Part shown: positions 1 through 7,814 of the stretch, piece by piece | Layout of the letters: each line of letters starts with the position of its first letter | Numbering within the stretch: position 1 is the first letter of the stretch | Source: Paragorgia papillata | Taxonomy: Eukaryota > Cnidaria > Anthozoa > Scleralcyonacea > Coralliidae | Length of the DNA: 64,000 nucleotides | Direction: 5' to 3' | Assembly: GCA_035771165.1 (NCBI GenBank) | Contig: JAWNZC010000285.1 | Coordinates: forward strand, 838,501 to 902,500 | The notes under the pieces: model-generated | Databases searched by the model: none | What the model was told of the DNA's origin: nothing | Seen by the model: the letters and a program-made list of their open reading frames with translations, nothing else | Position numbers and translations under genes: made by a program

Positions 1-36
1 AGTAGTTACCACGTCGTGCTGAATCTAAGATATCTC

Positions 37-443
37 AAACGAACGAACGAACGAACGAACGAACGAACGAACGAACGAACGAACGAACGAACGAACGAAC
101 GAACGAACGAACGAACGAACGAACGAACGAACGAACGAACGAACGAACGAACGAACGAACGAACGAACGAACGAACGAACGAACGAACGAACGAACGAAC
201 GAACGAACGAACGAACGAACGAACGAACGAACGAACGAACGAACGAACGAACGAACGAACGAACGAACGAACGAACGAACGAACGAACGAACGAACGAAC
301 GAACGAACGAACGAACGAACGAACGAACGAACGAACGAACGAACGAACGAACGAACGAACGAACGAACGAACGAACGAACGAACGAACGAACGAACGAAC
401 GAACGAACGAACGAACGAACGAACGAACGAACAAACAAACAAA
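37..443. repeat. (GAAC)n tetranucleotide microsatellite
   Basis: From 41 to 432 the sequence is a perfect GAAC repeat of about 98 units with no interruption visible. It is followed by a few AAAC/CAAA units that degrade into unique sequence at about 444. The repeat is open in several frames on both strands (Asn-Glu-Arg-Thr on plus, Ser-Phe-Val-Arg on minus), which is a trivial result of a 4-bp repeat without stops and not evidence of a protein. The lack of interruptions suggests a young, expanding tract, or an assembled length that is only approximate. Confidence 0.98.
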
Positions 444-698
444 GATGCATGATAGAGGATTAAGTTTACTTCCAAAATATAATAAGCGCAATTTTATTTT
501 TCCCAAATACACATTTTGTTAAACCTCAAGTGTATTTGATTCCCATATGATTCATTTCACTTTTGAAATAGTCCTGAGTGACCAAACAGACTAGAATAGT
601 AACAATGTTATCATCCTTGTCACTTTCAGTGCCCCGATTTTGTGCATTTTTACTTTACTTTTTTGTGTATATTTACAATACTCTTTTGTCACTTGCAG
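444..698. other. non-coding, probable intron sequence
   Basis: No open frame of note. The segment is AT-rich and ends in a pyrimidine-rich stretch and a TTGCAG acceptor (AG at 697-698), so it may be the intron before the putative exon at 699. Apart from the microsatellite on its left, no repeat was recognised. Confidence 0.4.
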
Positions 699-807
699 GC
701 GCGTAACCTCGAATCTAAGGAAATAGCAGAGCCAGAGGCTGGCGGAAGTAATTCGGCTTCTTCATGAACAGTTACCTCATCACCTGTTGATGAGTTTCCA
801 ACTGAAG
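699..807 (+). pseudogene. putative internal exon with an in-frame TGA
   Basis: The segment is bounded by an acceptor (TTGCAG, AG at 697-698) and a donor (GAAG|GTATCT, GT at 808-809). Its length of 109 nt leaves one base that completes a Glu codon with the first two bases of the exon at 940, so the phases match. In that frame it reads about 22 acidic/Ser-rich residues, then a TGA at 765-767, then about 13 more residues up to the donor. The other two frames also stop. Either the gene is decayed, or the base call is wrong, or splicing uses the weaker acceptor whose AG is at 770-771, giving a 36-nt exon that skips the stop. The family is not recognised. The exon assignment is inferred from splice signals and phase only. 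Confidence 0.35.
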
Positions 808-939
808 GTATCTATACCATATAAATAGGCAACTATTTGTTAATACTGAATGGCAATTTTATTTATCCTGCAACTTCTATATACTGCAGGCATGCATGTA
901 CATGTTTGATCTCATATTGTTTTAAAAACTTATTTTCAG
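808..939 (+). other. putative short intron
   Basis: It starts with GTATCT and ends with TTATTTTCAG, giving an intron of 132 nt with a T-rich end. It joins the exons at 699-807 and 940-1196 in phase. This is inferred from sequence signals only. Confidence 0.4.
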
Positions 940-1196
940 AATTACCTATTGAAGCTGCCCAAATAGTTGTGGCCCGAGCTTTCAATCAAATAAAGATTTC
1001 ACAAGTGTCAAGATCCCAACTGCAGTCTGCAGCGAAAAAGCATATCCCAGGATCTAACACTTCAGAATCCAAGAGCAAAGAAGTCTTGATTCCAAAGGTA
1101 GCGCGCGCATTAATTGAACAGAAATTTATCGCCATATCTGGGGAGAAATATTCCGTAATTTCCCGTAACAATGTTCATGTAGTGAAGCCATTTTAA
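940..1196 (+). CDS. putative terminal exon of an unrecognised gene
   Basis: An open frame of about 85 codons follows a good acceptor (TTTTCAG, AG at 938-939) and ends at TAA 1194-1196. The frame is open upstream through the intron to 837, but the acceptor and the phase match with the upstream exon argue that coding begins at 940. The peptide starts ELPIEAAQ, is rich in Lys/Ser/Ala, and ends in a compact hydrophobic-basic part (VLIPKVARALIEQ then GEKYSVI) that could be a small alpha/beta or winged-helix-like fold; that is a guess from hydrophobic pattern only. No family is recognised. No AATAAA lies soon after the stop; the first one is at 1633-1638, next to the Copia insertion. Earlier exons must lie left of the window if the gene is real. 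Confidence 0.4.
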
Positions 1197-1325
1197 TTGT
1201 AGTTTAATCAACGCGCACTTTATTTGAGAAATTTGAAGTAGCTCCACACAGTTTCTGGAAAACACGCGTTTCAGACCCAAAATCTCATACATTGATATTT
1301 TGCGAGAAGAATGAAACTAAAACCC

Positions 1326-1394
1326 CGTTCACATGGTACCGGACGTCGGAGGAATTCGAGACCGCTCTCGAATTCGTCCGGTACCGTGTAAACG
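1326..1394. repeat. long imperfect hairpin (foldback repeat)
   Basis: The outer arm GTTCACATGGTACCGGAC pairs with GTCCGGTACCGTGTAAAC, and the inner GAATTCGAGA pairs with TCTCGAATTC around a 4-nt CCGC loop. The left arm carries 7 extra bases (GTCGGAG). This looks like a MITE core or the terminus of a DNA transposon that folds on itself. The family is not identified. Confidence 0.8.
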
Positions 1395-1553
1395 TAGCCT
1401 AAATGTCTTGTATACGCACTTTTTCGTTCTCAAAATACTGTTCTAGCCGTGGTTGCTATGGCAACAATGACGTTTCAAAATGGCTTATATAATTTGCGTT
1501 TAAACTATTTACATTATATATAAACCATTTTTTTTATCAGCAGTTTATTTTGG
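1395..1553. other. non-coding; direct-repeat relic
   Basis: No gene is seen. The segment at about 1418-1446 (ACTTTTTCG then CTCAAAATACTGTTCTAG) recurs at about 5589-5634 on the other side of the Copia insertion, where it has about 12 extra bases in the middle. The two may be diverged direct repeats of an older element. Confidence 0.45.
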
Positions 1554-1604
1554 TATGAGTAGTCAATAGGCCAAATTTAACAAAATTCTGTAGATCCGAA
1601 ATTT
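1554..1604 (+). repeat. left arm of palindromic element split by Copia
   Basis: This 51-bp arm (TATGAGTAGTC ... CTGTAGATCCG) is an inverted copy of 5450-5500 with about ten differences. Between the arms, without the Copia element and one target-site copy, only a short loop would remain, so the host site was a foldback element or MITE. Confidence 0.75.
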
Positions 1605-1636
1605 TTCAAATAAAAAAAACGTGATTGTTCTTAATA

Positions 1637-1641
1637 AATAA
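1637..1641. repeat. target-site duplication, left copy (AATAA)
   Basis: AATAA directly precedes the TGTTAAG start of the 5' LTR. The same 5 bp follows the 3' LTR at 5447-5451. A 5-bp duplication is normal for Copia integrases. Confidence 0.9.
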
Positions 1642-1926
1642 TGTTAAGTAATGCTCTTAACTGTATAAACATTGTTCTTTAATATAAGAATGTAACTTTA
1701 AGATTAGTTATGACTGGATATTATTATGTATTATTATGACTATGTAACAAACTTCCTGTTACCATATATGGAAACATATTTAGGTTAATCTGACCAATCA
1801 TGAAGTAACGAAGGAATGTAAAAGACACGCATTCAATGTAAATAATTATAATTCTTGTTATGCTTCCACAGTGTGCTTGTCATGTTTTATAACTAGAAAA
1901 CGATGACGACAACAACGAATTCAACA
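1642..1926 (+). repeat. 5' LTR of the Copia element
   Basis: 285 bp, starting TGTTAAGTAATG and ending GAATTCAACA. Positions 1725-1926 recur at 5245-5446 with one mismatch, and positions 1642-1726 recur in reverse complement at 5025-5109 with one mismatch. The right border is fixed by the end of the match and by the primer-binding site that follows. A TTTTATAA at about 1885 could be promoter-related. The gag ATG (1903) lies inside the LTR, 24 nt before its end. Confidence 0.95.
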
Positions 1927-3921
1927 GGTTATGGGCCCAGGAGAGGCTTGCTGTTCGATGGCAACGAAAGCAAATACGAATTGTGCGAGGTGAAGTTCCT
2001 GGGGTATATGAGATTACAAAAACTCTACGCGAAATTTGCGCCAGACCTGGAAGGAGAACCCGACGCGACGAAGAACGAACTAGCCTTCGCTGAACTTGTC
2101 CAATGTTTAGATGACAGAAGCCTATCACTGATTATAAGAGAAGCGAGAGACGACGGACGGAAAGCGTTGGGAGTCCTCCGAGAGCATTATCAGGGCAAAG
2201 GAAAACCCAGAATAATTACTCTGTACACCGAGCTGACTTCGCTAAAGAAGGGGAAACGTGAAAGCATCATCGACTATGTAATACGAGCAGAGACAGCCAC
2301 AACAGCGTTACGGGCCGCGGGAGAGATCATTAGCGATGCACTGTTAGTCGCAATGGTTCTAAAGGGTCTGCCTAGTAATTACAAAACATTTTCTACGGTA
2401 GTTGTGCAGAGAGAAAAACAAATGACGTTTGTTGAATTTAAGACCGCCCTGCGAAATTACGAGGAAAGTGAGAAGAGCCGCAGTATTAACACCGAAAATG
2501 GAGAAAATATCATGTTCACAAAACACAAATTTGACGGAAAGTGTTACAAGTGTGGCAAAAAGGGGCACAAAAGCTCGGAATGCTGGTCTAAGACGGAGAA
2601 ATGGTGTAACAACTGTAGGAATAAAACACACGATACAAAGAATTGCCGAAAGACCAAAACGGACGCCGCAAGAATGGCAACAGAGAAGACAACGCCGCCT
2701 GAGAACAATGAACATACGTTTACGTTCACACTTAGAGATAATAGTGGTAACTCAGGTATAGGTAAGAGCAACAACAAATTACTTGTAGATACTGGAGCAA
2801 CCAGTCATATCATAAATGATAAATCTAAATTTGTAGCTTTTGACGAAAGATTTAATCCAAGTTCCCATGTAATAGAGCTTGCAGATGGTAGCAAAGCTAA
2901 CGTAGTATTAGGGAAAGGAGATGCAAAAGTTAAGCTTTATGACATAGATGGTAAAGCATGCGAAATAATATTAAATAATGCGCTATATGTCCCATCGTAT
3001 GACCAAGATATATTCTCAGTTCAGGCCGCGATAGAAAGGGGAGCGAGTATTAGTCTTGAGAAGCATGAGAAGCAGTTTAGGAGTCCTGACGGTAAAATGT
3101 TCAATATCGAACAAAAAGGTAGATTATATTATCTAAACAGCATATCATCCTCTAAGAGTAGTGCAAGCTCACTGAAAGAGTGGCATAAAATTCTCGGTCA
3201 CTGCAATTATGCGGATATTCGTAAGCTTGAAAATGTTGCACAAGGTATGAAAATCACAAGTTACGATGAAGAGGAATGTAAGGTTTGCACACAAGGTAAG
3301 ATGTGCCAATTTAGAAACAGAACCCCTGACAAGAGAGCAATAGCTCCTTTAGATTTTGTGCACTGTGACCTAGCCGGTCCTATTTCCCCAGAGGGGAAAG
3401 ACGGTTTTAAGTACGCTTTATCATTTGTTGATGACTACTCTGGTGTTATTATGGTGTACTTTTTAAAATGTAAAAGTGACACTGTAGAAGTCACCAAACA
3501 ATTCTTAGGTGATACTGCCCCACTTGGGAAGGTAAAATGTATCAGAAGTGATAATGGTACAGAGTTCACGGGCCAAAAGTTCAAATTTCTTCTTCGCGAA
3601 AATAAGATGAAGCACGAGACAAGTGCTCCATATTCCCCGCACCAGAATGGTACTGCGGAGAGAGCGTGGTTAAGTCTGTTCAATATGGCCAGATGTTTAT
3701 TGTTAGAAACAAAATTGCCTAAGATGATGTGGCCTTATGCTGTGATGGCAGCGGCTTACATTAGGAATCGATGTTTTAATGCAAGAGTAAACAAAACGTC
3801 TTATGAAGCATTGACAGGGTTGAAAACAAATTTGAGTAACATGCATATTTTCGGGTCTGTTATGGGTATGTGCAAAATACCAAGAAGCTCGACCCTCGAA
3901 GTAAAGAGGGAATATTTGTAG
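1903..3921 (+). pseudogene. Copia gag-protease-integrase polyprotein, 3'-frameshifted
   Basis: 672 codons, starting at an ATG inside the LTR. The gag part (to about residue 210) has the usual Copia capsid-like region, followed by two CX2CX4HX4C zinc knuckles (C214/C217/H222/C227 and C235/C238/H243/C248); most Copia gags have one. The aspartic protease has LLVDTGATSH with catalytic D296. The integrase has the HHCC zinc site (H428, H433, C459, C462) and the DDE triad D489, D550, E586, with exactly 35 residues between the last two. The frame leaves the polyprotein between about 3851 and 3870, where the following pol sequence continues in another frame, and then stops at 3921. Known role: gag packages the RNA, protease matures the polyprotein, integrase inserts the cDNA. 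Protease and integrase motifs look intact, so these parts decayed little. Confidence 0.92.
1927..1940 (+). promoter_or_regulatory. primer-binding site, initiator tRNA-Met anticodon arm
   Basis: GGTTATGGGCCCAG directly abuts the 5' LTR. It is the complement of the anticodon arm of eukaryotic initiator tRNA-Met (anticodon CAT inside the GGGCCCATAACC segment), the same internal tRNA segment that Drosophila copia uses. Priming therefore needs a cleaved half tRNA and not the tRNA 3' end. The site is also translated as part of the gag reading frame. Confidence 0.9.
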
Positions 3922-4682
3922 GGTACGACAAAGGAAGTCCTGCGTATCTTGTTTATTACCCTGAGACCAACAAGGTTGAGAGAGTCAGGTGTGTGAAATT
4001 TTTCAGTGATACGAATTCTGGAAGTAAAGATTGCCCAGAAGACCAGGACGAGGGGACAGTACCGAACATGTTGCCCACTTTTGATAATGAGCCCAACATA
4101 GTCAATGAAAGCGAAAATTCTGGTGAAAAAGAGGGTGAAACACGATACCCTACCAGAACTCGCAGTAGACCAACTTACCTGGATGAGTATGTTGTTGGAA
4201 ATGGTGATGCTATAGTTGAAAATTATGATGCTATAAGCTATTCGGTTGACTACTCCTACCGAACATCTGATGCTCCAATATGCTATACACAAGCAGGTAC
4301 AGAATTCAAATGTTTGGAAGGTGTGATAGAAATGAACCAAAGGCAATATATTGAAAAGTTATTGCAAAGGTTCAGGATGGCACATTGCAAACCAAAGGTA
4401 ACTCCATCTATCCTAGGATTGGATAAATTCATTGACATGGAGTCACCCGAGTTGAATGATCCGACCTTGTATAGGGAAATTGTTGGAAGCTTAATATATG
4501 TTATGACAGGTACTAGACCTGATCTATACTACATCGTTACAAAGCTTTCACAAAACATGTCCAAACCCACTATAGCCAATCTGAATGCAGCAAAACATGT
4601 CCTAAGGTACTTGAAAGGGACAGTAGAACAAAACTTAGGTTTTAGAAAATCAGAAATTCCTTTAAGACTTATCGGATACTGA
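3870..4682 (+). pseudogene. Copia pol remnant: integrase C-terminus, RT deleted, start of RNase H
   Basis: This frame continues pol after the first frameshift. It starts with the integrase C-terminal segment (KEGIFVGYDKGSPAYLVY, typical of Copia) and an acidic, Ser/Glu-rich linker ending near TYLDEY. The linker passes almost at once into sequence normally found after the RT palm (MNQRQYIEKLLQRF, then GSLIYVMTGTRPD and LRYLKGT). No YVDD-type catalytic box, DVxxAFL motif or other RT core motif is present, so an internal deletion of most of the RT domain is the simplest reading, with its junction near 4250-4310. The frame ends at a TGA at 4680-4682, where a second frameshift displaces RNase H. 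The product could not be an active polymerase. Confidence 0.88.
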
Positions 4683-5043
4683 TTCAGATTGGGGAGGTGA
4701 TATACGTGACAGGCGTAGTATATCTGGTTACGGTTTTCATTTGTCAGAAAATGGTCCTTTAGTATCATGGAGAAGTCGAAAACAGCCAACTGTGGCGTTG
4801 TCGACATGCGAGGCAGAGTACATAGCGATTACGGACGCAGCACAGGAAGCAAAATTCTTGAGACAGATATGTATAGATATGAAGATAGTTGATGAAGGCA
4901 GCAGCGTACTGGTTAATGTAGACAACCAAGGTGCGATAAACTTAGCTAAAAATCCTGTGTACCACAAGAGGTCGAAACATATAGATATAAAATACCATTT
5001 TATTAGAAGTGAGGTACAAAAAGGTAATAATATCCAGTCATAA
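4681..5043 (+). pseudogene. Copia RNase H domain, truncated by inversion
   Basis: This frame carries the Copia RNase H: the DSDWGGD start (first acidic residue), RRSISGY, CEAEYIA (catalytic Glu, codon 4810 or 4816), VDNQGAI (Asp at 4921) and the conserved KRSKHIDIKYHFIR. It should run on to the ADIFTKP motif of the polyprotein end, but at about 5025 it enters inverted LTR sequence and stops after a few foreign residues at 5043. The missing tail is found in reverse at 5110-5244. The upstream frame is displaced by the frameshift at about 4670-4681. Confidence 0.9.
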
Positions 5044-5109
5044 CTAATCTTAAAGTTACATTCTTATATTAAACAACAATGTTTATACAGTTAAGAGCAT
5101 TACTTAACA
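5025..5109 (-). repeat. head of the 3' LTR, inverted
   Basis: 85 bp that match the reverse complement of 1642-1726 with one mismatch (5074). The first 9 bases, TAATAATAT, belong equally to the upstream pol sequence and to the inverted LTR, so the junction lies in microhomology. Confidence 0.93.
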
Positions 5110-5244
5110 CCCCCACTTGCTCGTATGTTATATACTTATTAACCTGAAGTGGAAGTTGGACGTTTTCCAACTTGACTTTACTCACTGGCTTAGTGAATAT
5201 ATCTGCTACATTCTTAGTATACAATTGAAATATATTGTAACTGA
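5110..5244 (-). pseudogene. inverted C-terminal tail of Copia pol with polypurine tract
   Basis: Read on the minus strand, 5244 down to 5110 encodes QLYTKNVADIFTKPVSK and the residues after it, the conserved end of a Copia polyprotein. It leads straight into a polypurine tract CAAGTGGGGG (5119-5110 on minus) and then the TGTTAAG start of the inverted LTR. Before inversion, this was therefore the continuation of RNase H into the 3' LTR, and the reading frame ended inside the LTR. The right junction at about 5244/5245 returns to forward LTR sequence. Confidence 0.88.
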
Positions 5245-5446
5245 TATGTATTATTATGACTATGTAACAAACTTCCTGTTACCATATATGGAAACATATT
5301 TAGGTTAATCTGACCAATCATGAAGTAACGAAGGAATGTAAAAGACACGCATTCAATGTAAATAATTCTAATTCTTGTTATGCTTCCACAGTGTGCTTGT
5401 CATGTTTTATAACTAGAAAACGATGACGACAACAACGAATTCAACA
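5245..5446 (+). repeat. 3' LTR body (forward remainder)
   Basis: 202 bp aligned without gaps to 1725-1926, with one mismatch (5368 against 1848). It ends AACA before the AATAA target-site copy. Its first 83-85 bases are those found inverted at 5025-5109. Confidence 0.95.
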
Positions 5447-5451
5447 AATAA
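5447..5451. repeat. target-site duplication, right copy (AATAA)
   Basis: It matches 1637-1641 and directly follows the 3' LTR. Together they show that the element inserted as a unit and that its outer ends are intact in spite of the internal rearrangement. Confidence 0.9.
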
Positions 5452-5500
5452 ATTACGGATTTACAGAATTTTTTTTAAATTGGCTTAACGATTACTCATA
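5450..5500 (-). repeat. right arm of palindromic element split by Copia
   Basis: The reverse complement matches 1554-1604, including CTGTAAATCCG near the tip and ATGAGTA at the outer end. Together they form the stem of a foldback element into whose loop the retrotransposon went. Confidence 0.75.
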
Positions 5501-6217
5501 CTAGAAGAAAACTTTCAATAAAATAAAAATTTAGGGTAAGCGACGTTGTTTCCGAATTAGGATAATAGGATAGCACAACCACAGTTGCGCACTTTTTCGT
5601 TTCAATTTCGGATTCTCAAAATGCTGTTCTAGGCAAGTCAGTTAGTTCCACTTTTTAACAAATAATCAATGTGCAAGGTTTTGGATCTAGAACGTGCATT
5701 TTCCACTTTTCAAGAAACTATGGAGCCACCTTAAAGAGTTTATGTAAATTAATTTGGCGAAAATACTTAGTTTGGAAATCTACTAATTTGGGGTTGTTTT
5801 ATCCAACTTGAATGGAATACGTTTCTCAGTGTTAAGTTTAAAAATCGCGCGACTATTAACCATAAAAGTTGAGACATGTCCATTTTATTCGGCATAACCA
5901 ATGACGTGACTCATTCTTAAATTTTAATTGTTATTGAGCATGATTTGAACTTGTTTTCGCATATTCAATTTTGTTGCATAAACTCCGGTTAACTTATTAC
6001 AGTTGTTGCTGCATGAAATATTATACGGATATATTTACAGTCATTATTGCTACATACTTTCCACCAAAATATTTGGAAGTTCGTACGTTCAATCAATGGC
6101 GTTATGTGCCGGACTGCAACAACCAAAATGCTTTGCCAGTACTACTTTGGTAGTTGTAGTCGCACAACGCCATCAAACCTCATCATGCAAATGGCCTTTT
6201 AATTATTTCTAATGAAA
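5501..6217. other. no recognisable gene
   Basis: AT-rich sequence with only short unsupported open frames (for example near 5971-6212, which lack any motif). It contains the right member (about 5589-5634) of the diverged direct repeat seen at 1418-1446. Nothing else was identified. Confidence 0.6.
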
Positions 6218-6267
6218 GGTTGCCGGCGCTATTAGTTTTCCTGGTTGCCGGTACTATTAGTTTTCCT
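6218..6267. repeat. 25-bp tandem duplication
   Basis: Two head-to-tail copies of GGTTGCCGG(CG/TA)CTATTAGT... differ at two positions. This is a local duplication without a known role. Confidence 0.85.
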
Positions 6268-6460
6268 TGTTTTATACATTAAAATAGGTTATATAGTTCA
6301 TAGATAATAGAAATGGAAAACATTTCCCGTGTTTTCCTGTTTTGGGGTTCTTTCTATAATTACTCAATGTAAACCAGTTTCTAAAGTTTAAATAATAACC
6401 AAACATGTTATTAATTATTGGTTGAGTTTTGTTAAATTATGTCAAATACATTGCTGTTTA

Positions 6461-6479
6461 TCCTTTATTTATTTATTTA

Positions 6480-6513
<34 letters not shown>
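6461..6513. repeat. TTTA/(TA)n simple repeat
   Basis: TTTA-like units merge into an uninterrupted TA tract of about 26 bases, followed by a single ACAC. Confidence 0.95.
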
Positions 6514-6514
<1 letters not shown>

Positions 6515-7014
6515 TATTTACAGAATGAGTGGCCTTTCAGCCCGTTCTGTATTGGGGTATACAGACACGAAGCGAAATTCTGATACAGAACGGACACGAA
6601 ATCTATAAATTACTTCTAAAACGATCTATTTGGTAAGTTCATTGGTGTAGCAATTTTTCTAGAAAAAACCGTCTGATTAGTCGAGAAAGTCAAAGCTAAA
6701 CTTTATGTAAATCAAGAGGAATCTATATCATATATAGACCCTCATCAAACATGGATATTCTTTGTGTTTTCCTCATGAATTATTAATGATTTTAGAAATA
6801 AATATATAAGCCGAGTGCCTACATGTATCCCGATCAGAACGGACACGAATTCTGTATCTAACAAATACAGAATTTTTTTTTACTTTATTCAATTAGTTTC
6901 TAGATAAAATTAATTATTAAAAAAAATTGTTTAATAAAACCAATAGTTGACTCGATCAATAGAGATCGAAACACATAATTCGTGTTTTTTCAACGGACTT
7001 AAATAGAAATGCCT
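6514..7014. repeat. inverted-repeat-rich non-coding segment
   Basis: CCGTTCTGTAT (6542-6552) is the exact inverse of ATACAGAACGG (6583-6593). The motif CAGAACGGACACGAA appears at about 6586 and again at about 6836, the second time next to another TTCTGTAT...ATACAGAA pair. Terminal motifs of this type suggest a small non-autonomous DNA element, but no complete ends or target duplication were found. There is no coding sequence. Confidence 0.5.
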
Positions 7015-7290
7015 TCATGGTTTTAGAATAAAAACCATCAAAGGCAAACTAAACACATTCATGTTTTTCCAAATATATACATGAATGTAAATAGAAATAC
7101 ATTCATGTTTCTTAAATAGAAACCATGAATGGAAACCTAAACACATTCATGTTTTTCCAAATATATACATGAATGTAAATAGGAAGACATTCATGTTTTT
7201 TAAATAGAAACCATGAACGGAAACCTAAACACATTCATGTTTTTCCAAATATATACAGTACATGAATGTAAATAGAAATACATTCATGTG
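7015..7290. repeat. 88-bp tandem repeat, about three copies
   Basis: The motif AAACACATTCATGTTTTTCC starts at 7051, 7139 and 7227, exactly 88 bp apart, with a degenerate left edge from about 7015. Each unit contains ACATTCATGT and its inverse ACATGAATGT, so each unit can fold into a hairpin. AT-rich, non-coding. Confidence 0.9.
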
Positions 7291-7367
7291 TTTCACAAAA
7301 AAACACATTATAGTTCTTGTATTAAATCATTAATGGTATTTATAAAAAAAACATCAATGGATTTGTC

Positions 7368-7510
7368 AAAATACCATTAATGGGAAAGTCGAACTGTTCC
7401 CATTAATGTATTTTTTGAAAAATACATTAATGTATTTTTTATTACCATTAATGTTTTTTATAAAAAAAACATTAATGGGAACAGTTCTACTTTTCCATTA
7501 ATGGTATTTT
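7368..7510. repeat. 143-bp foldback element with 42-bp arms
   Basis: 7368-7409 and 7469-7510 are inverted copies with two mismatches in 42 bp (both carry CCATTAATGG and GAACTGTTCCCATTAATGT or the inverse). The 59-bp centre is itself built of palindromic ATTAATG and AAAAAATACATT blocks. More ATTAATG copies lie on both sides (7296-7567). It is likely a MITE or an extruding cruciform. Confidence 0.85.
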
Positions 7511-7756
7511 GAATGGGAATTAGCAATTTACCATTAAAATTCCCATTAATGTTTTTTGCCCGTTTTTCCCTGTGTGATGATCCCGTTTAGGGTGAAACCT
7601 CTGGTAGCGAAGACTCGACTACCCTTGTGGAAGTTTGAGCACTCTGGGCCCATGCGCACTTCACGCTATCTGAATGTATTTCACCGATGCTGTCCCACAT
7701 GCGGTTGTCACCGACCACCGCATGTGCATAAGTAATTGATGAAATTCATTCAGATT

Positions 7757-7814
7757 GTTCCAAGCTACACTGATGAGCTGTTGTACAGCGAAACACCGTG
7801 TCTGTAGATTGAAC
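7757..7814 (+). ncRNA. type I hammerhead ribozyme, copy 1
   Basis: The core is CTGATGA (7770-7776), then stem II GCTG/CAGC (7777-7780 with 7786-7789, loop TTGTA), then GAAA (7790-7793), then a very short stem III (CA/TG closed by A7793-T7801, loop CCG), then GTC with the expected cleavage after C7802. Stem I is CTACA (7765-7769) with TGTAG (7803-7807), and extends through mismatches to CAA/TTG and GTT/AAC. All invariant core bases of the hammerhead are present. The tiny stem III is typical of animal type I hammerheads, which may work best as dimers. Confidence 0.85.

Larger units (their letters stand above)
1642..5446 (+). mobile_element. Copia-family LTR retrotransposon, defective
   Basis: A 3805-bp element bounded by LTRs with TGTT...AACA ends and AATAA target-site duplications. 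The order zinc knuckles, aspartic protease, integrase, (RT), RNase H with integrase before RT defines Copia/Ty1. The primer-binding site matches the anticodon arm of initiator tRNA-Met, as known for Drosophila copia. Full-length elements are usually around 5 kb; this one is shorter because most of the RT is missing. Further defects are a frameshift between about 3851 and 3870, another at about 4670-4681, and an inversion at 5025-5244. The LTR copies differ at only two positions in about 287 compared bases (1677/5074 and 1848/5368), so insertion looks recent. The element therefore was probably mobilised in trans, or was rearranged during its last reverse transcription. Confidence 0.95.

Noticed and set aside
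6..522. Long open frames on both strands over the GAAC tract (Asn-Glu-Arg-Thr and Ser-Phe-Val-Arg repeats)
   Set aside because: A stop-free 4-bp repeat is open in every frame; there is no independent coding evidence.
837..939. N-terminal extension of the 940-1196 open frame
   Set aside because: It is translatable, but it lies across the putative intron with a clear TTTTCAG acceptor and a phase-matched upstream exon.
3801..4346. Minus-strand open frame of 181 codons across the Copia pol region
   Set aside because: It is antisense to recognisable integrase/RNase H sequence and has no features of its own.
5971..6212. Short overlapping open frames near 6.0-6.2 kb
   Set aside because: 60-69 codons, AT-rich, Tyr/Cys-rich random-looking peptides with no motif and no splice support.
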